This document shows, in pieces, positions 1-7,847 of a DNA stretch of 38,971 nt (its first letter is position 1; every line of letters starts with the position of its first letter). The notes under the pieces are model-generated. The model did no database searches. It was not told where the DNA came from and was given only the letters and a program-made list of their open reading frames with translations. The position numbers and the translations under genes are program-made. The DNA is from Acidobacteriota bacterium (lineage in GTDB: Bacteria > Acidobacteriota > Terriglobia > Acidiferrales > UBA7541): positions 1-38,971 of the forward strand of contig QHYN01000220.1 in NCBI GenBank assembly GCA_003224145.1, written 5' to 3'.

Positions 1-681
1 GTTTCCGGTCGAGAGCCACGCCATCAGCAGAAAGACAAAGCTAATCGGGAAGTAGAACGCCTTTGTGAGATAGGCGCAGGCAAGAGCGAGGCCCAAGAGT
101 GCAAACCAATGCCAGCCACCGCGATTATGGGCTATCCGCACGACCAGACCGGCGATGAGATAAGTGAATGCCGCCACCCAGACATCCGGCGTTGTATTTA
201 GGACCGTCAACACGAAGAGTGAAGTTGAAAGAAATAGCGAGTACGCAAGCGTCCACCAGCCCAGTTCTGATAGCGAGGCCTCCGCATCTTCCGAGCCAGG
301 CAATTGAATGTGCGAGCGAAGAAACGCGCGGAAGAAAAATTCAAAGGTGAATAGTGAGAGGAGCAGTCCCACGAGATCAAGCAAGTGAAGAAGAGTGGAA
401 TCCCAGTAGGGGCTGCTGTGGAATACGCCGAGACAGAGCGCCAGGAGCCAGGACAAAAACGGGCTCCAGTAGGCGTTGACGATGTTCTTCCAGTCGCCGC
501 ACAAGTAGGCGCTGGCGACGTCCAGATAGTTGTTTCCATCCCCTTCGATCCAGAAACGCGAGGCCCAAGTCTGAACAAAGCCCGCGCCAATGGTGACAAG
601 CCAAACGATAGCGCGCAAGCGCCGCAGATTTCTCTTCAGATTTGTCGGCTCACTCCAGAACGAAAATTGTGCGTTAGCCAT
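1..681 (-). CDS. Multi-pass membrane protein, probable GT-C-type glycosyltransferase (3' part cut by window edge)
   Basis: The reverse strand is open from the ATG at 681 to the window edge, giving 227 residues with no stop, so the C-terminus is missing. The translation starts MANAQFSFWSEPTNLKRN and has at least five hydrophobic segments (for example around residues 25-42, 77-95, 100-120, 150-175 and 185-225). The first loop, after segment 1, contains RFWIEGDGNNYLDVA, an acidic loop like that of GT-C fold (ArnT/PMT-like) glycosyltransferases, which use polyprenyl-phosphate sugars at the membrane. Later comes a loop reading LNTTPDVWVAA. The family assignment rests on topology and the acidic first loop only. 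It is divergent from the carbamoyltransferase gene, with 155 bases between the starts. It could be another polytopic protein of unknown function. Confidence 0.6.
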   Translation of the reverse strand, partial: MANAQFSFWSEPTNLKRNLRRLRAIVWLVTIGAGFVQTWASRFWIEGDGNNYLDVASAYLCGDWKNIVNAYWSPFLSWLLALCLGVFHSSPYWDSTLLHLLDLVGLLLSLFTFEFFFRAFLRSHIQLPGSEDAEASLSELGWWTLAYSLFLSTSLFVLTVLNTTPDVWVAAFTYLIAGLVVRIAHNRGGWHWFALLGLALACAYLTKAFYFPISFVFLLMAWLSTGN

Positions 682-734
682 CGCGAAAGCTGAAGCCTTC
701 CTTGCCGAGAAATGCCCGGACATTCGACTCTCGA

Positions 735-756
735 AGCTTGGACAAGCTACTATAAC
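735..756 (+). promoter_or_regulatory. Inverted repeat plus -10-like box in the divergent intergenic region
   Basis: Between the two divergent genes, AGCTTG (735-740) and CAAGCT (743-748) form a 6-base inverted repeat with a 2-base spacer. TATAAC (751-756), a plausible -10 element for the carbamoyltransferase gene, follows directly. No convincing -35 box is seen at the usual distance, so the promoter call is weak. The repeat could be an operator overlapping the promoter. Confidence 0.25.
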
Positions 757-836
757 TTCCCTAGAAAGGATTTGAAAAAGAAAGCTCTTATTCACTGGGC
801 AGACTGCCGAGAGAAACTTCCTGAGACCAACGAGAA

Positions 837-2513
837 ATGCTGACGCTGGGGATTAATTATTCGCAGATGCATGATTCGGCGGCGTGCCTTGTGCGCGACG
901 GCGAGCTGCTGTTTGCCGTGGCGGAAGAGCGCATCAGCCGGCTGAAGCATGACGCGCGATTCCCGCACCAGGCCGTCCGGGCGTGCCTGGAGTTCGCCAA
1001 GGTGCGCGCGGAGCAACTGGATGAAGTGTGTTTTGGATGGCAAACGGCGGGGCCCGGGTACCGGCACGATTTGAAGTGTTACGCCATGGGGAAAATGCCG
1101 GTGACGTATTTGAACGGGCTGAATTCGACGCTGCACTTTTTGAGCATGTGGCATCAGGAGAGCGGGGCAAAGAAATTCGCGCAGCACTTCGGGCCAACAC
1201 GCGCGAAGATGCGGTTTGTGGACCATCACCTGGCGCACGCCATCAGCGCCTATGCGTATTCCGGCTTTGGCGAAGCCGCCGTGGTGGTGATGGACGGGCG
1301 CGGCGCTTGGGAAGCCACATCGATTTGGTACGGAAGCAACGGCAGGCTTGAACACGTACTCACGATTCCTTTTCCTAACTCAATCGGATTTTTTTACAGT
1401 GGGTTCACTGAATTTCTGGGATTTCAGCCCAACAGCGATGAATGGAAAGTGATGGGGCTTGCGCCCTATGGGCAGCCGGACGTGGATTTGGCCGCGTTCA
1501 TCGATTTGAAAGCGGCGCCGTATCGCGTTCACGCAAGACAGTTGTTTACCAACGGCGCGACGCCGTATGCGCGCATGACGGCGCAGCTCGGGCCAGCGCG
1601 CGTTGCGGAAGGTGAGATCGACGAACGGCACAAAAATATTGCCTACGCGGTGCAGGATGCCTGCGAAACCGCAATGACGAATGTGGTGCGGCTGGCGATT
1701 GAAAAGACGCGTTGCCGAAACGTTTGCCTGGCGGGAGGAGTGGCGCTGAATTCGAAGGCTAACGGAAAAATTGCCGCTTGCGGCATGGTGGACGAGTTTT
1801 TCGTGCAGCCGGCAGCAACGGATGATGGCGTGGCGCTGGGCGCGGCGCTGGCGCCGTATCTGGACAACAACGGAAAACTACCGAACAAGGCGATGCGCCA
1901 TGGGTATTGGGGGCCGTTGTTTGAGGATAAGGCCATCGAGACGGCGCTGCGCACTTACAAGCTGCGGTATACGGAGCTGGCGGACCCCGCGTGCGCGGCA
2001 GCGGAACTTCTCAGGCAGGGGAAAATTCTTGGATGGTTTCAGGGACGGATGGAATTTGGCCCGCGCGCACTGGGGAGCCGCTCGATTCTCGCCGACCCGC
2101 GCGATCCAGAAATGAACGCCAAGGTGAACAGTGCGGTGAAATTCCGCGAGTGGTGGCGGCCGTTTGCGCCTTCCCTGAAGAGGGAAGCGGCAAGCAAGTA
2201 TCTGGAAAGCGCCACAGATTCACCGTTCATGATTCTGACGGCGCAAGTACGGTTGGAAATGCGGAGGATCATTCCGTCGGTGACGCACGTGGACGGCAGC
2301 GCGCGTCCGCAAACGGTGGAGAAAGAAATTAATCCACTGTACTGGCGGCTGATCGACGAATTCGAAAAACGCACGGGCGTGCCGGTCATCATGAACACTT
2401 CGTTTAATTTGCGCGGAGAAGCAATCGTGCATACGCCGACCGACGCGATCCGCACCTTCTTCAGCTCCGGGATGGACGCGCTGGTGATGGGGAGCTTTCT
2501 CGTCGAGAAATGA
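837..2513 (+). CDS. NodU/CmcH-family O-carbamoyltransferase
   Basis: 558 residues, the usual size for the family that transfers a carbamoyl group from carbamoyl phosphate through carbamoyl-AMP to a hydroxyl on a sugar, antibiotic or lipid-linked glycan. The N-terminal Kae1-like half opens with LGINYSQMHDSAACLVRDG and AVAEERISRLKHD. FVDHHLAHAISAY, near residue 125, carries family histidines. The C-terminal domain shows GRMEFGPRALGSRSILADPR (about residues 402-421) and VPVIMNTSFNLRGEAIVHTP near residue 520, both hallmarks. The ATG at 837 gives the expected N-terminus with no extension. It stands alone on this strand, with no other rightward gene until 7.4 kb; a sugar or glycolipid acceptor is likely but cannot be read from sequence. 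Its stop lies one base from the stop of the converging ABC permease gene. Confidence 0.92.
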   Translation: MLTLGINYSQMHDSAACLVRDGELLFAVAEERISRLKHDARFPHQAVRACLEFAKVRAEQLDEVCFGWQTAGPGYRHDLKCYAMGKMPVTYLNGLNSTLHFLSMWHQESGAKKFAQHFGPTRAKMRFVDHHLAHAISAYAYSGFGEAAVVVMDGRGAWEATSIWYGSNGRLEHVLTIPFPNSIGFFYSGFTEFLGFQPNSDEWKVMGLAPYGQPDVDLAAFIDLKAAPYRVHARQLFTNGATPYARMTAQLGPARVAEGEIDERHKNIAYAVQDACETAMTNVVRLAIEKTRCRNVCLAGGVALNSKANGKIAACGMVDEFFVQPAATDDGVALGAALAPYLDNNGKLPNKAMRHGYWGPLFEDKAIETALRTYKLRYTELADPACAAAELLRQGKILGWFQGRMEFGPRALGSRSILADPRDPEMNAKVNSAVKFREWWRPFAPSLKREAASKYLESATDSPFMILTAQVRLEMRRIIPSVTHVDGSARPQTVEKEINPLYWRLIDEFEKRTGVPVIMNTSFNLRGEAIVHTPTDAIRTFFSSGMDALVMGSFLVEK

Positions 2514-2514
2514 A

Positions 2515-4167
2515 TCAGCGGCAGAGCGCTTCGAGGAGCACTTCTTTCTTCGCTTCGGCGAGGCGCGTCAAATGGTCGAGCGAGGCGAAGTATCCGCCCA
2601 CGGCTGCGGCGGCGAGAAACGCGAAGGCTTCGGCGGGGAGCCACGAGTTTCCCGTCCAGCGCCCGCTAAAAAGTATGACCGCCGAAATGCCACCCAACAA
2701 GAGCTGGGAGGCAAAAGCAATGAGGACGGCCATACCGGATTGCCGCTGGCCGCGCAGCTGGCCGAACTCCAACTTGCGCGGAAAATTGACCGAAGACCAG
2801 TTGGCGATGACAAGCTGGCCGACCACCGTGAAGATAATCGCGGCAAGAGTTCCGACCAGCATGGGAGGCGACGGCAGCCCCACGCGCCAGGCGAGCATGG
2901 TCAAAGTCAAGCCGATTTCCACCGCGAGCACGAAGGCGAGCATCAAATTCTTGCCGAGGAATACTTCACGGAAGCGCAGCGGCACCATGAAGTAGGTTTG
3001 CATGCCCCGGCCTTCGTAAGCAAAGCAGTTGTAAGCAGGAGCCATCAAAATCAGGATGAGGTAGGCCATCATCCCGGGGAAAAACATCTCCGAGGAAACT
3101 GGACGACCGGATATCGTCGTATGCCGCCCGGCAAATTGAAAACTGAAAAAGAGGACCAGAATCGGCGGCACGAAGAGCGTAAAAAGAGTGACGGGGTTGC
3201 GAGTCAGATAGCGGAACTCCTTGCGCACGACCGCCGCCACTTGCGGCGAAAGACCGCTCAAGCGATCGGGAGCATCTTCTTTTCTTGCCGTCGAACGTAC
3301 GACAACGGGCGCCGGCGCGGCCGTTTCACTGAGCTCTTCCCCGCGATACTGGGCCGCAAAACGGCTCCAGAGAAAAACAGTGAACACTGCCCCATAAAGC
3401 AAGAGCCCTGCTAAACCTACAAAGACCTCTGCGCCATGAAACTGCGCAGCGGCGGCGACCGCTTTGCCGGCCAACGAAGGCGGAAGCCACGCAAGGTACG
3501 GAATGAGCCGATGCGCCAGTGGCCGCAATGATGCGCTATAACGATTCACGGCCGGGTTGAGGAAATTCAAGGAAACCATCGAGAGGATAAAAAGCGCGAA
3601 AAATAATTCGCGAGTTCTGCGTCGCGACAAGAGCCGCTCCATCCACGAACCGATGAGCCGCTCCAGAGTTACGTTCAGCAACAGGAATACGGCCACAATC
3701 AAAAACATTAGCGGCAAGACTCCCGGGTTTGCCACCGTTGCACCCAGGGTCATTGAGATCAGCCAGCAGACCGAGGCAATTGCCGAAAAATCCGCCAGGC
3801 CATAGGCCAAAGCAATGATATAGAACGCGCCGCGGCTCAACGGAAAGCGCAGCAAGGTGCGAAACTCAAAACTTGCTCCGAAGCCGGCGACAAAAATGGG
3901 GAAGGTCTGCCAGAAAAGAAAAATGCCCCAGAAGAGCAAAGCGATCCGTCCAGGGCGGTCCCCGGAAAGGAAAGTGTAAGCTCCGGCATAAAAAGCGAAA
4001 CACATTCCGAGAACGAAGATCCCACTCAGGGCGCCGAGAAGGATCAGGCCGAGCAGATCAAGGCGACTGTTCTTCTTACGCAAACTGTTCCGGAGAATGC
4101 GCCAGCGGAGACCGGCAACCAAGCGAATCTGGGTGAGAATCCCGACGGAATGGGCTACATCAGCCAT
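2515..4167 (-). CDS. ABC-2-type exporter permease, multi-pass
   Basis: 550 residues from the ATG at 4167 (MADVAHSVGILTQIRLVAGL). This start overlaps the end of the upstream ATPase gene by 13 bases. An in-frame ATG exists 57 codons further upstream, but it would lie deep inside the ATPase gene. Many hydrophobic helices are visible: an N-terminal group over roughly residues 50-250, a soluble loop (ETAAPAPVVVRSTARKEDAP) near 300, then a second group over about 340-530. This resembles the large duplicated permeases paired with CcmA-type ATPases. It would form the membrane channel of an export complex with the ATPase encoded just upstream. The substrate is unknown. Confidence 0.8.
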   Translation of the reverse strand: MADVAHSVGILTQIRLVAGLRWRILRNSLRKKNSRLDLLGLILLGALSGIFVLGMCFAFYAGAYTFLSGDRPGRIALLFWGIFLFWQTFPIFVAGFGASFEFRTLLRFPLSRGAFYIIALAYGLADFSAIASVCWLISMTLGATVANPGVLPLMFLIVAVFLLLNVTLERLIGSWMERLLSRRRTRELFFALFILSMVSLNFLNPAVNRYSASLRPLAHRLIPYLAWLPPSLAGKAVAAAAQFHGAEVFVGLAGLLLYGAVFTVFLWSRFAAQYRGEELSETAAPAPVVVRSTARKEDAPDRLSGLSPQVAAVVRKEFRYLTRNPVTLFTLFVPPILVLFFSFQFAGRHTTISGRPVSSEMFFPGMMAYLILILMAPAYNCFAYEGRGMQTYFMVPLRFREVFLGKNLMLAFVLAVEIGLTLTMLAWRVGLPSPPMLVGTLAAIIFTVVGQLVIANWSSVNFPRKLEFGQLRGQRQSGMAVLIAFASQLLLGGISAVILFSGRWTGNSWLPAEAFAFLAAAAVGGYFASLDHLTRLAEAKKEVLLEALCR

Positions 4168-4943
4168 GAGAGTTCTTCCAGTTGCGGGCGTTCCGCACCG
4201 TCCTGCCCGACAATGGAGAGGAAGATTTGCTCGAGCGTGGTTTTGCTGTCGGCCTCGCCAGGAATGCCAGCACGCAATTCTTCCAGCGAACCCTGGGCAA
4301 CGAGGCGGCCTTTGTGAATAATGGCTACGTGGCTGCACAAGCGCTCGACGATTTCCAGAACGTGGGAGGTCAGGAAAATGGTCGTACCGCGTTCGGCCAT
4401 ACGCCCGAGGAGCGCTTTGAGTGCACCGGCCGCCAGGGCATCCACCCCTTCGAACGGTTCATCCAGAAACAAAATGCGCGGCCCATGAATGACTGCGGCT
4501 GCCAGGGCTAGTTTCTTCTGCATGCCATGCGAGTAGTCCGCGATCAGGGTCTTTGGTCGGTCGGCAAGCTGCATGAATTCCAATAACTCGTCCGCGCGTC
4601 GTTGCGTGGTGGCCCGATCCAGCCCGTACATCTGTCCTACGAACTGCAAGTACTCCGCTCCGGTCAATCTTTCGAAAAGTCCCATACCTTCCGGCACGAC
4701 GCCGATCTGGCGCTTTACGTTGACGGGATGCGCTGCAAAGTCCAAACCGAGAAGCTCCATGGCACCGGAGGTTGGTGCGAGCAAGCCCGTGAGCATCTTG
4801 ATGGTGGTTGATTTCCCGGCACCGTTTGGTCCCAAGAAGCCAAAGAACTGGCCTGCCGCGACCTGAAGATCGATGCCGTCAACGGCCGTCAAGTTTCCGA
4901 ATTTGCGGGACAGCTTTTGCGTCTGAATGGCGATTTCCAGCAT
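4155..4943 (-). CDS. ABC transporter ATP-binding protein (CcmA/ABC-2 exporter type)
   Basis: 262 residues if translation starts at the ATG at 4943, which has GGGAG five bases upstream; an ATG four codons earlier (4955) is the alternative. All ATPase motifs are present: Walker A GPNGAGKSTTIKML, Q-loop VVPEGMGLFERLTG, an ABC signature in the form YSHGMQKKLALAAA, Walker B RILFLDEPFEGVD, and the H-loop LTSHVLEIVERL. The signature is SHGMQ rather than the canonical LSGGQ, as is common in CcmA-like export ATPases. The C-terminal tail (residues about 215-262) is short and acidic. It overlaps the permease gene by 13 bases, so the pair is probably translationally coupled and makes one exporter. Confidence 0.93.
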   Translation of the reverse strand: MLEIAIQTQKLSRKFGNLTAVDGIDLQVAAGQFFGFLGPNGAGKSTTIKMLTGLLAPTSGAMELLGLDFAAHPVNVKRQIGVVPEGMGLFERLTGAEYLQFVGQMYGLDRATTQRRADELLEFMQLADRPKTLIADYSHGMQKKLALAAAVIHGPRILFLDEPFEGVDALAAGALKALLGRMAERGTTIFLTSHVLEIVERLCSHVAIIHKGRLVAQGSLEELRAGIPGEADSKTTLEQIFLSIVGQDGAERPQLEELSWLM

Positions 4944-5052
4944 CACGGCTCCCATGGACGTTCGAAATGAAGAAGAAAAACTCTAACACGAGTGGTGCAA
5001 AGTTCTGGAGCGGACAAAGAAAATGCTCGGGGCCGGGGCCGGGAAATTTTGA

Positions 5053-6870
5053 TCAGGAAGGCTTCCGCGGATTCGATCCCTGAGCGGTGAGCTGTTGCAA
5101 TTCCCTGGCGGGGAAAGCCGCCAGAAGGGCGGGGAATTCAACCCGAAAAACCGCGCCGCCTCCCTGGCGGTTGTAGCAAATGATTTTTCCGTTGTGTTCC
5201 TGAACGATGCCGAAACAGATGCTCAGACCGAGGCCCGTGCCCTTGCCGACCGGTTTCGTGGTGTAAAAAGGATCGAAGACACGGTGAGGTTCCTTGATAC
5301 CGGGACCGGTGTCGGAAAACAAGATGACGACGTTGCCCCGGTCACGCAGCGTCTTGATCGTCAAAACGCCGCCTTTGTGGCCTTCCATGGCATCGATCGC
5401 ATTGCTGATCAGGTTGAAGAAGACTTGCATCAGCTGATTTCCATCACCGCGGACGCCGGGTAACACGGACTCGAGCTGCAATTCGATGCGCGTGGTAGAC
5501 GAGCGAAGGTCGAGTTCGCGAAGCTGCACCGCGTTGCTCACGACGGTATTAATGTCCATGAGCGTACGCTCGGTCGGAACCTGGCGGGCAAAGCTCAGCA
5601 AATTCCCGACCAGTGTTTTCGTGCGCCGCGCTTGTTCACGGATTTTCGAGGCCGTGGCTCGTGCCTTCGGCGGCAGGCTCTCATCATCGGCCAAGAGATC
5701 CGAGAATCCGAGAATGGCCGCCAGTGGATTGTTGATTTCATGTGCCGCCCCAGCAGCAAGTTGCCCCAGGGAAACGAGTTTTTCGGTTTGCACCAGTTGT
5801 GCCTGAAGCCGCTTCAGATTCTCCAGCGCCTGTTCGGAGCGCAGGAGCAAGCGAGCGCGATCCGACTCCGCGAGATGTGATCGCACGAAAATAAGCGCCG
5901 CCAACGGCAAGGCCGCGACCATCGTAGTAATCAGCCGGAAATCGCGAACCTTCTGCTCGCCACGGTCAAAGTACAGGCTATACAACGCGAGAAGGGAGAG
6001 CGAGATTACCGCTGCCATGGCCAGGCGGGCGGGCCAGCCGTGGACGGTTCGCGCGAGATCGTCGTCGGAATCGAAAGAATCTTCTGCCAGAGCAGCGTCC
6101 ATATTTGCGCGATGGAGATAGGCAATCAGACCAGCCAGTGCAAACCAGAAAAAGGAAGCGATAAGCGGGAGGTCGTACAAACTGCCTGTATAGTAGTCGC
6201 CTATATCATTCCTTACGTCAATCACCAAGGCAGATAACATGTAGAGAGTGGAAGCCCCTAGGAGATGGAAATATGCGGTTTTCCAGGCACCCTTGCTTTG
6301 AAGCCAGAAAGCGATGAGTCCGATAACGATGACGAAGTTTTGAGTATTCGTGACGAGATTGAAATTGTGATTGTACTGCGGGAGTGAGGGCGTGGCATAA
6401 ATCCACGCCAGAACGAAAAACACATAAATAAACGTCCACCACGCCAGCAAGAGAGTGAAATCCAGGTAGCCAAGGCGGGTATGCAGTTCTCCGCGCTTGC
6501 GGTGCGGCTGCAATGCCAGCGCGGCCATTATAGGGATGCCACGCAAGAAAAAAAGAATGTCGCCCGGATACAGGCCGGGCAGCGGCTTGTGAAGGTAAAC
6601 CTCGTAATAGGTCCATTGAAATTGCCCGATCATCCATAGAGTGCAGCTCAGGGCGATCAGCATCCAGAAGAAATTCCGCCGCCAGTAGGGGGTTCCGGCG
6701 TTCAGAAGAAGCCCTGCATTGGCAAACAGCGGCACGATGCACTGCACCACGTTTCCGAACGTGACCAGTGTTTGCGAGCCGCGGGGTTGTAAGAGCGAGG
6801 CTCCGGCATAGACGGCGAGAATGAAGAAACATATTCCAACCGCCCAAACGATCGTGCGCGGAGAGGTCAT
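5053..6870 (-). CDS. Membrane-bound sensor histidine kinase with long polytopic sensor
   Basis: 605 residues. The N-terminal half (about 1-335) has eight to ten membrane helices and no recognisable periplasmic sensor domain, so the signal may be sensed in the membrane. A coiled segment (ALENLKRLQAQLVQTEKL) leads into the dimerisation domain, whose H-box GAAHEINNPLAAILGFSDLL puts the phospho-accepting His at residue 377. The catalytic domain has the N-box NLISNAIDAM, G1 DTGPGIKEPHRVFDPFYTT and G2 GKGTGLGLSICFGIV. The NtrB/HupT-like H-box suggests an NtrC-type partner, but no response regulator with an intact receiver is encoded nearby. It lies upstream of the ABC exporter genes on the same strand, 110 bases away, so co-regulation is possible. 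The start at 6870 has no clear ribosome-binding site. Confidence 0.9.
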   Translation of the reverse strand: MTSPRTIVWAVGICFFILAVYAGASLLQPRGSQTLVTFGNVVQCIVPLFANAGLLLNAGTPYWRRNFFWMLIALSCTLWMIGQFQWTYYEVYLHKPLPGLYPGDILFFLRGIPIMAALALQPHRKRGELHTRLGYLDFTLLLAWWTFIYVFFVLAWIYATPSLPQYNHNFNLVTNTQNFVIVIGLIAFWLQSKGAWKTAYFHLLGASTLYMLSALVIDVRNDIGDYYTGSLYDLPLIASFFWFALAGLIAYLHRANMDAALAEDSFDSDDDLARTVHGWPARLAMAAVISLSLLALYSLYFDRGEQKVRDFRLITTMVAALPLAALIFVRSHLAESDRARLLLRSEQALENLKRLQAQLVQTEKLVSLGQLAAGAAHEINNPLAAILGFSDLLADDESLPPKARATASKIREQARRTKTLVGNLLSFARQVPTERTLMDINTVVSNAVQLRELDLRSSTTRIELQLESVLPGVRGDGNQLMQVFFNLISNAIDAMEGHKGGVLTIKTLRDRGNVVILFSDTGPGIKEPHRVFDPFYTTKPVGKGTGLGLSICFGIVQEHNGKIICYNRQGGGAVFRVEFPALLAAFPARELQQLTAQGSNPRKPS

Positions 6871-6994
6871 ACGGTAAGCTATCCCAGTATAGGCTCACAG
6901 GGTGGGCGGGGTGCGTCGAAATTCCCCGAATTAGCTTGACAATAAACTATCTCCGAAGCGCAAGGAGCAGAGGTCGCACACGCGGTGGCAATTC

Positions 6995-7084
6995 TGGCGG
7001 AGGAGGAGGGATTCGAACCCCCGAGGCCCTTTCGAGCCTAACGGTTTTCAAGACCGCCGCCTTCAACCACTCGGCCACTCCTCC
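6995..7084 (-). tRNA. tRNA-Ser (anticodon UGA), CCA encoded
   Basis: On the reverse strand the gene starts GGAGGAGTGGCCGAGTGG and ends CTCCTCC-G-CCA. The 7-bp acceptor stem GGAGGAG/CTCCTCC is perfect. The anticodon loop CTTGAAA carries TGA, flanked by the GCGGT/ACCGT stem. The long variable arm (TAGGCTCGAAAGGGCCTCG) and the D-arm fit a class II tRNA-Ser. The T-arm GGGGGTTCGAATCCCTC is canonical. The 3' CCA (6995-6997 on the plus strand as TGG) is encoded. It reads UCA codons. Confidence 0.95.
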
Positions 7085-7112
7085 GTTTCTAATTCTAACG
7101 TATTCTGCGAGC
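7076..7112. repeat. tRNA-Ser 5' end plus upstream region, left copy of an imperfect direct repeat
   Basis: This 37-base stretch covers the first nine bases of tRNA-Ser and 28 bases upstream of it. It matches 31391-31427 without gaps at 30 of 37 positions, in the same orientation. The shared parts are CACTCCTCCG, AATTCTA, TCTG and GAGC. The similarity stops sharply on both sides. Confidence 0.5.
7092..7097 (-). promoter_or_regulatory. Candidate -10 box of tRNA-Ser
   Basis: TAGAAT (5 of 6 to TATAAT) on the reverse strand ends seven bases before the first base of tRNA-Ser, the expected place for a -10 element. No clear -35 is seen. The same box occurs at the same distance in the repeat at 31391-31427. 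Confidence 0.4.
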
Positions 7113-7423
7113 TGGAAGTGTGTTTGTGACAATGGAAGTATTTTCCTGCTACGTTTTGGTGCAACGCCAAATTGTCACCAAAGGCAACCAGCTTTTCGAC
7201 CGCGGCTCGTTTGGGTTTCGGGGAATTCCATTTCGGCACAAATCGCAGTTTCAATAGAGAAATTCGAATTGTTGTCCTGTAACGGGCGCTCGACCAGCAC
7301 TTTCTAGGAACATTCATCCTAATATGAAAGTACTCTTTTGAAGTACTTTCTTAGTACTTCCTCAAGTCCTTTTTTAGGTCTTTCCTTTTTCCCTGACAGG
7401 TCAATACTTTCTCGACGCCTTAA
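7113..7423. other. Non-coding region between tRNA-Ser and the polysaccharide locus
   Basis: I see no convincing gene here. A short reverse-strand reading frame across it has no ribosome-binding site or family resemblance. It ends in a pyrimidine-rich segment with phased AGTACT copies, and is the likely control region for the rightward locus. No clear -35/-10 pair is recognisable. Confidence 0.5.
7329..7370. repeat. Phased AGTACT repeats upstream of the locus
   Basis: The palindromic hexamer AGTACT occurs at 7329-7334, 7342-7347 and 7353-7358, with a one-base variant AGTCCT at 7365-7370. The spacing is 13, 11 and 12 bases, close to one helical turn, so all copies would face nearly the same side of the DNA. 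This lies 54 bases before the first gene of the polysaccharide locus and looks like a binding array for a regulator. An unstable repeat or chance in a T-rich region is the alternative. Confidence 0.45.
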
Positions 7424-7801
7424 ATGGTCATGACCAAGCTGATCCGCATCCTCGTGGCAAACCATCCCAGGCTGATGCGGGAGGCGGTTCTAGCAGCGTT
7501 CGCGAATCAACCGGACGTTGAAATCGTAGGAGAAGTTTCCGATGAGGCGGAGATTCACGATCGGATGAATGAAACCTTGCCTGACTTGCTGATAGTGACT
7601 TTGGATGACTCGGGAAAGCGACCCGCAATTTGCGACGCGGTCCTTCACGCCCATCCAAGAGTACGAATTATCGCCGTTTCTTCGGCGCAGAATCGGAGCA
7701 TTTGTTACTGGGCCGTTTTGCAAATTCAGTCCAAGAATATCGAGCCGTCTGAGGAGAGCATGCTGATCGCAGCGCGAAGCATGGCCACGGCTACGGGGTG
7801 A
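7424..7801 (+). CDS. Stand-alone degenerate receiver (pseudo-receiver) domain protein
   Basis: 125 residues, just one CheY-like domain with no output domain. Alignment by eye to NarL-type receivers (ILVANHPRLMREAVLAAF, IVGEVSDEAE, LPDLLIVTLDDSG, RIIAVSS) is clear. The acidic pair is replaced by Asn13-His14, and the position of the phospho-acceptor Asp is Thr59. Ser86 or Ser87 occupies the switch position, and Lys104 may match the conserved Lys. The protein therefore probably cannot be phosphorylated and may act by protein-protein contact. It is the first gene of the polysaccharide locus, 46 bases before the export gene. No strong ribosome-binding site precedes the ATG at 7424; the ATG at 7430 is an alternative start. 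Confidence 0.72.
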   Translation: MVMTKLIRILVANHPRLMREAVLAAFANQPDVEIVGEVSDEAEIHDRMNETLPDLLIVTLDDSGKRPAICDAVLHAHPRVRIIAVSSAQNRSICYWAVLQIQSKNIEPSEESMLIAARSMATATG

Positions 7802-7847
7802 ATTTCGTGATGCGAGACAGAAGGGTTTCATCGCAAGGGGACAAATC

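Noticed and set aside
6947-7132. Open frame across tRNA-Ser
   Set aside because: It is a by-product of the tRNA sequence; the cloverleaf explains the conservation.
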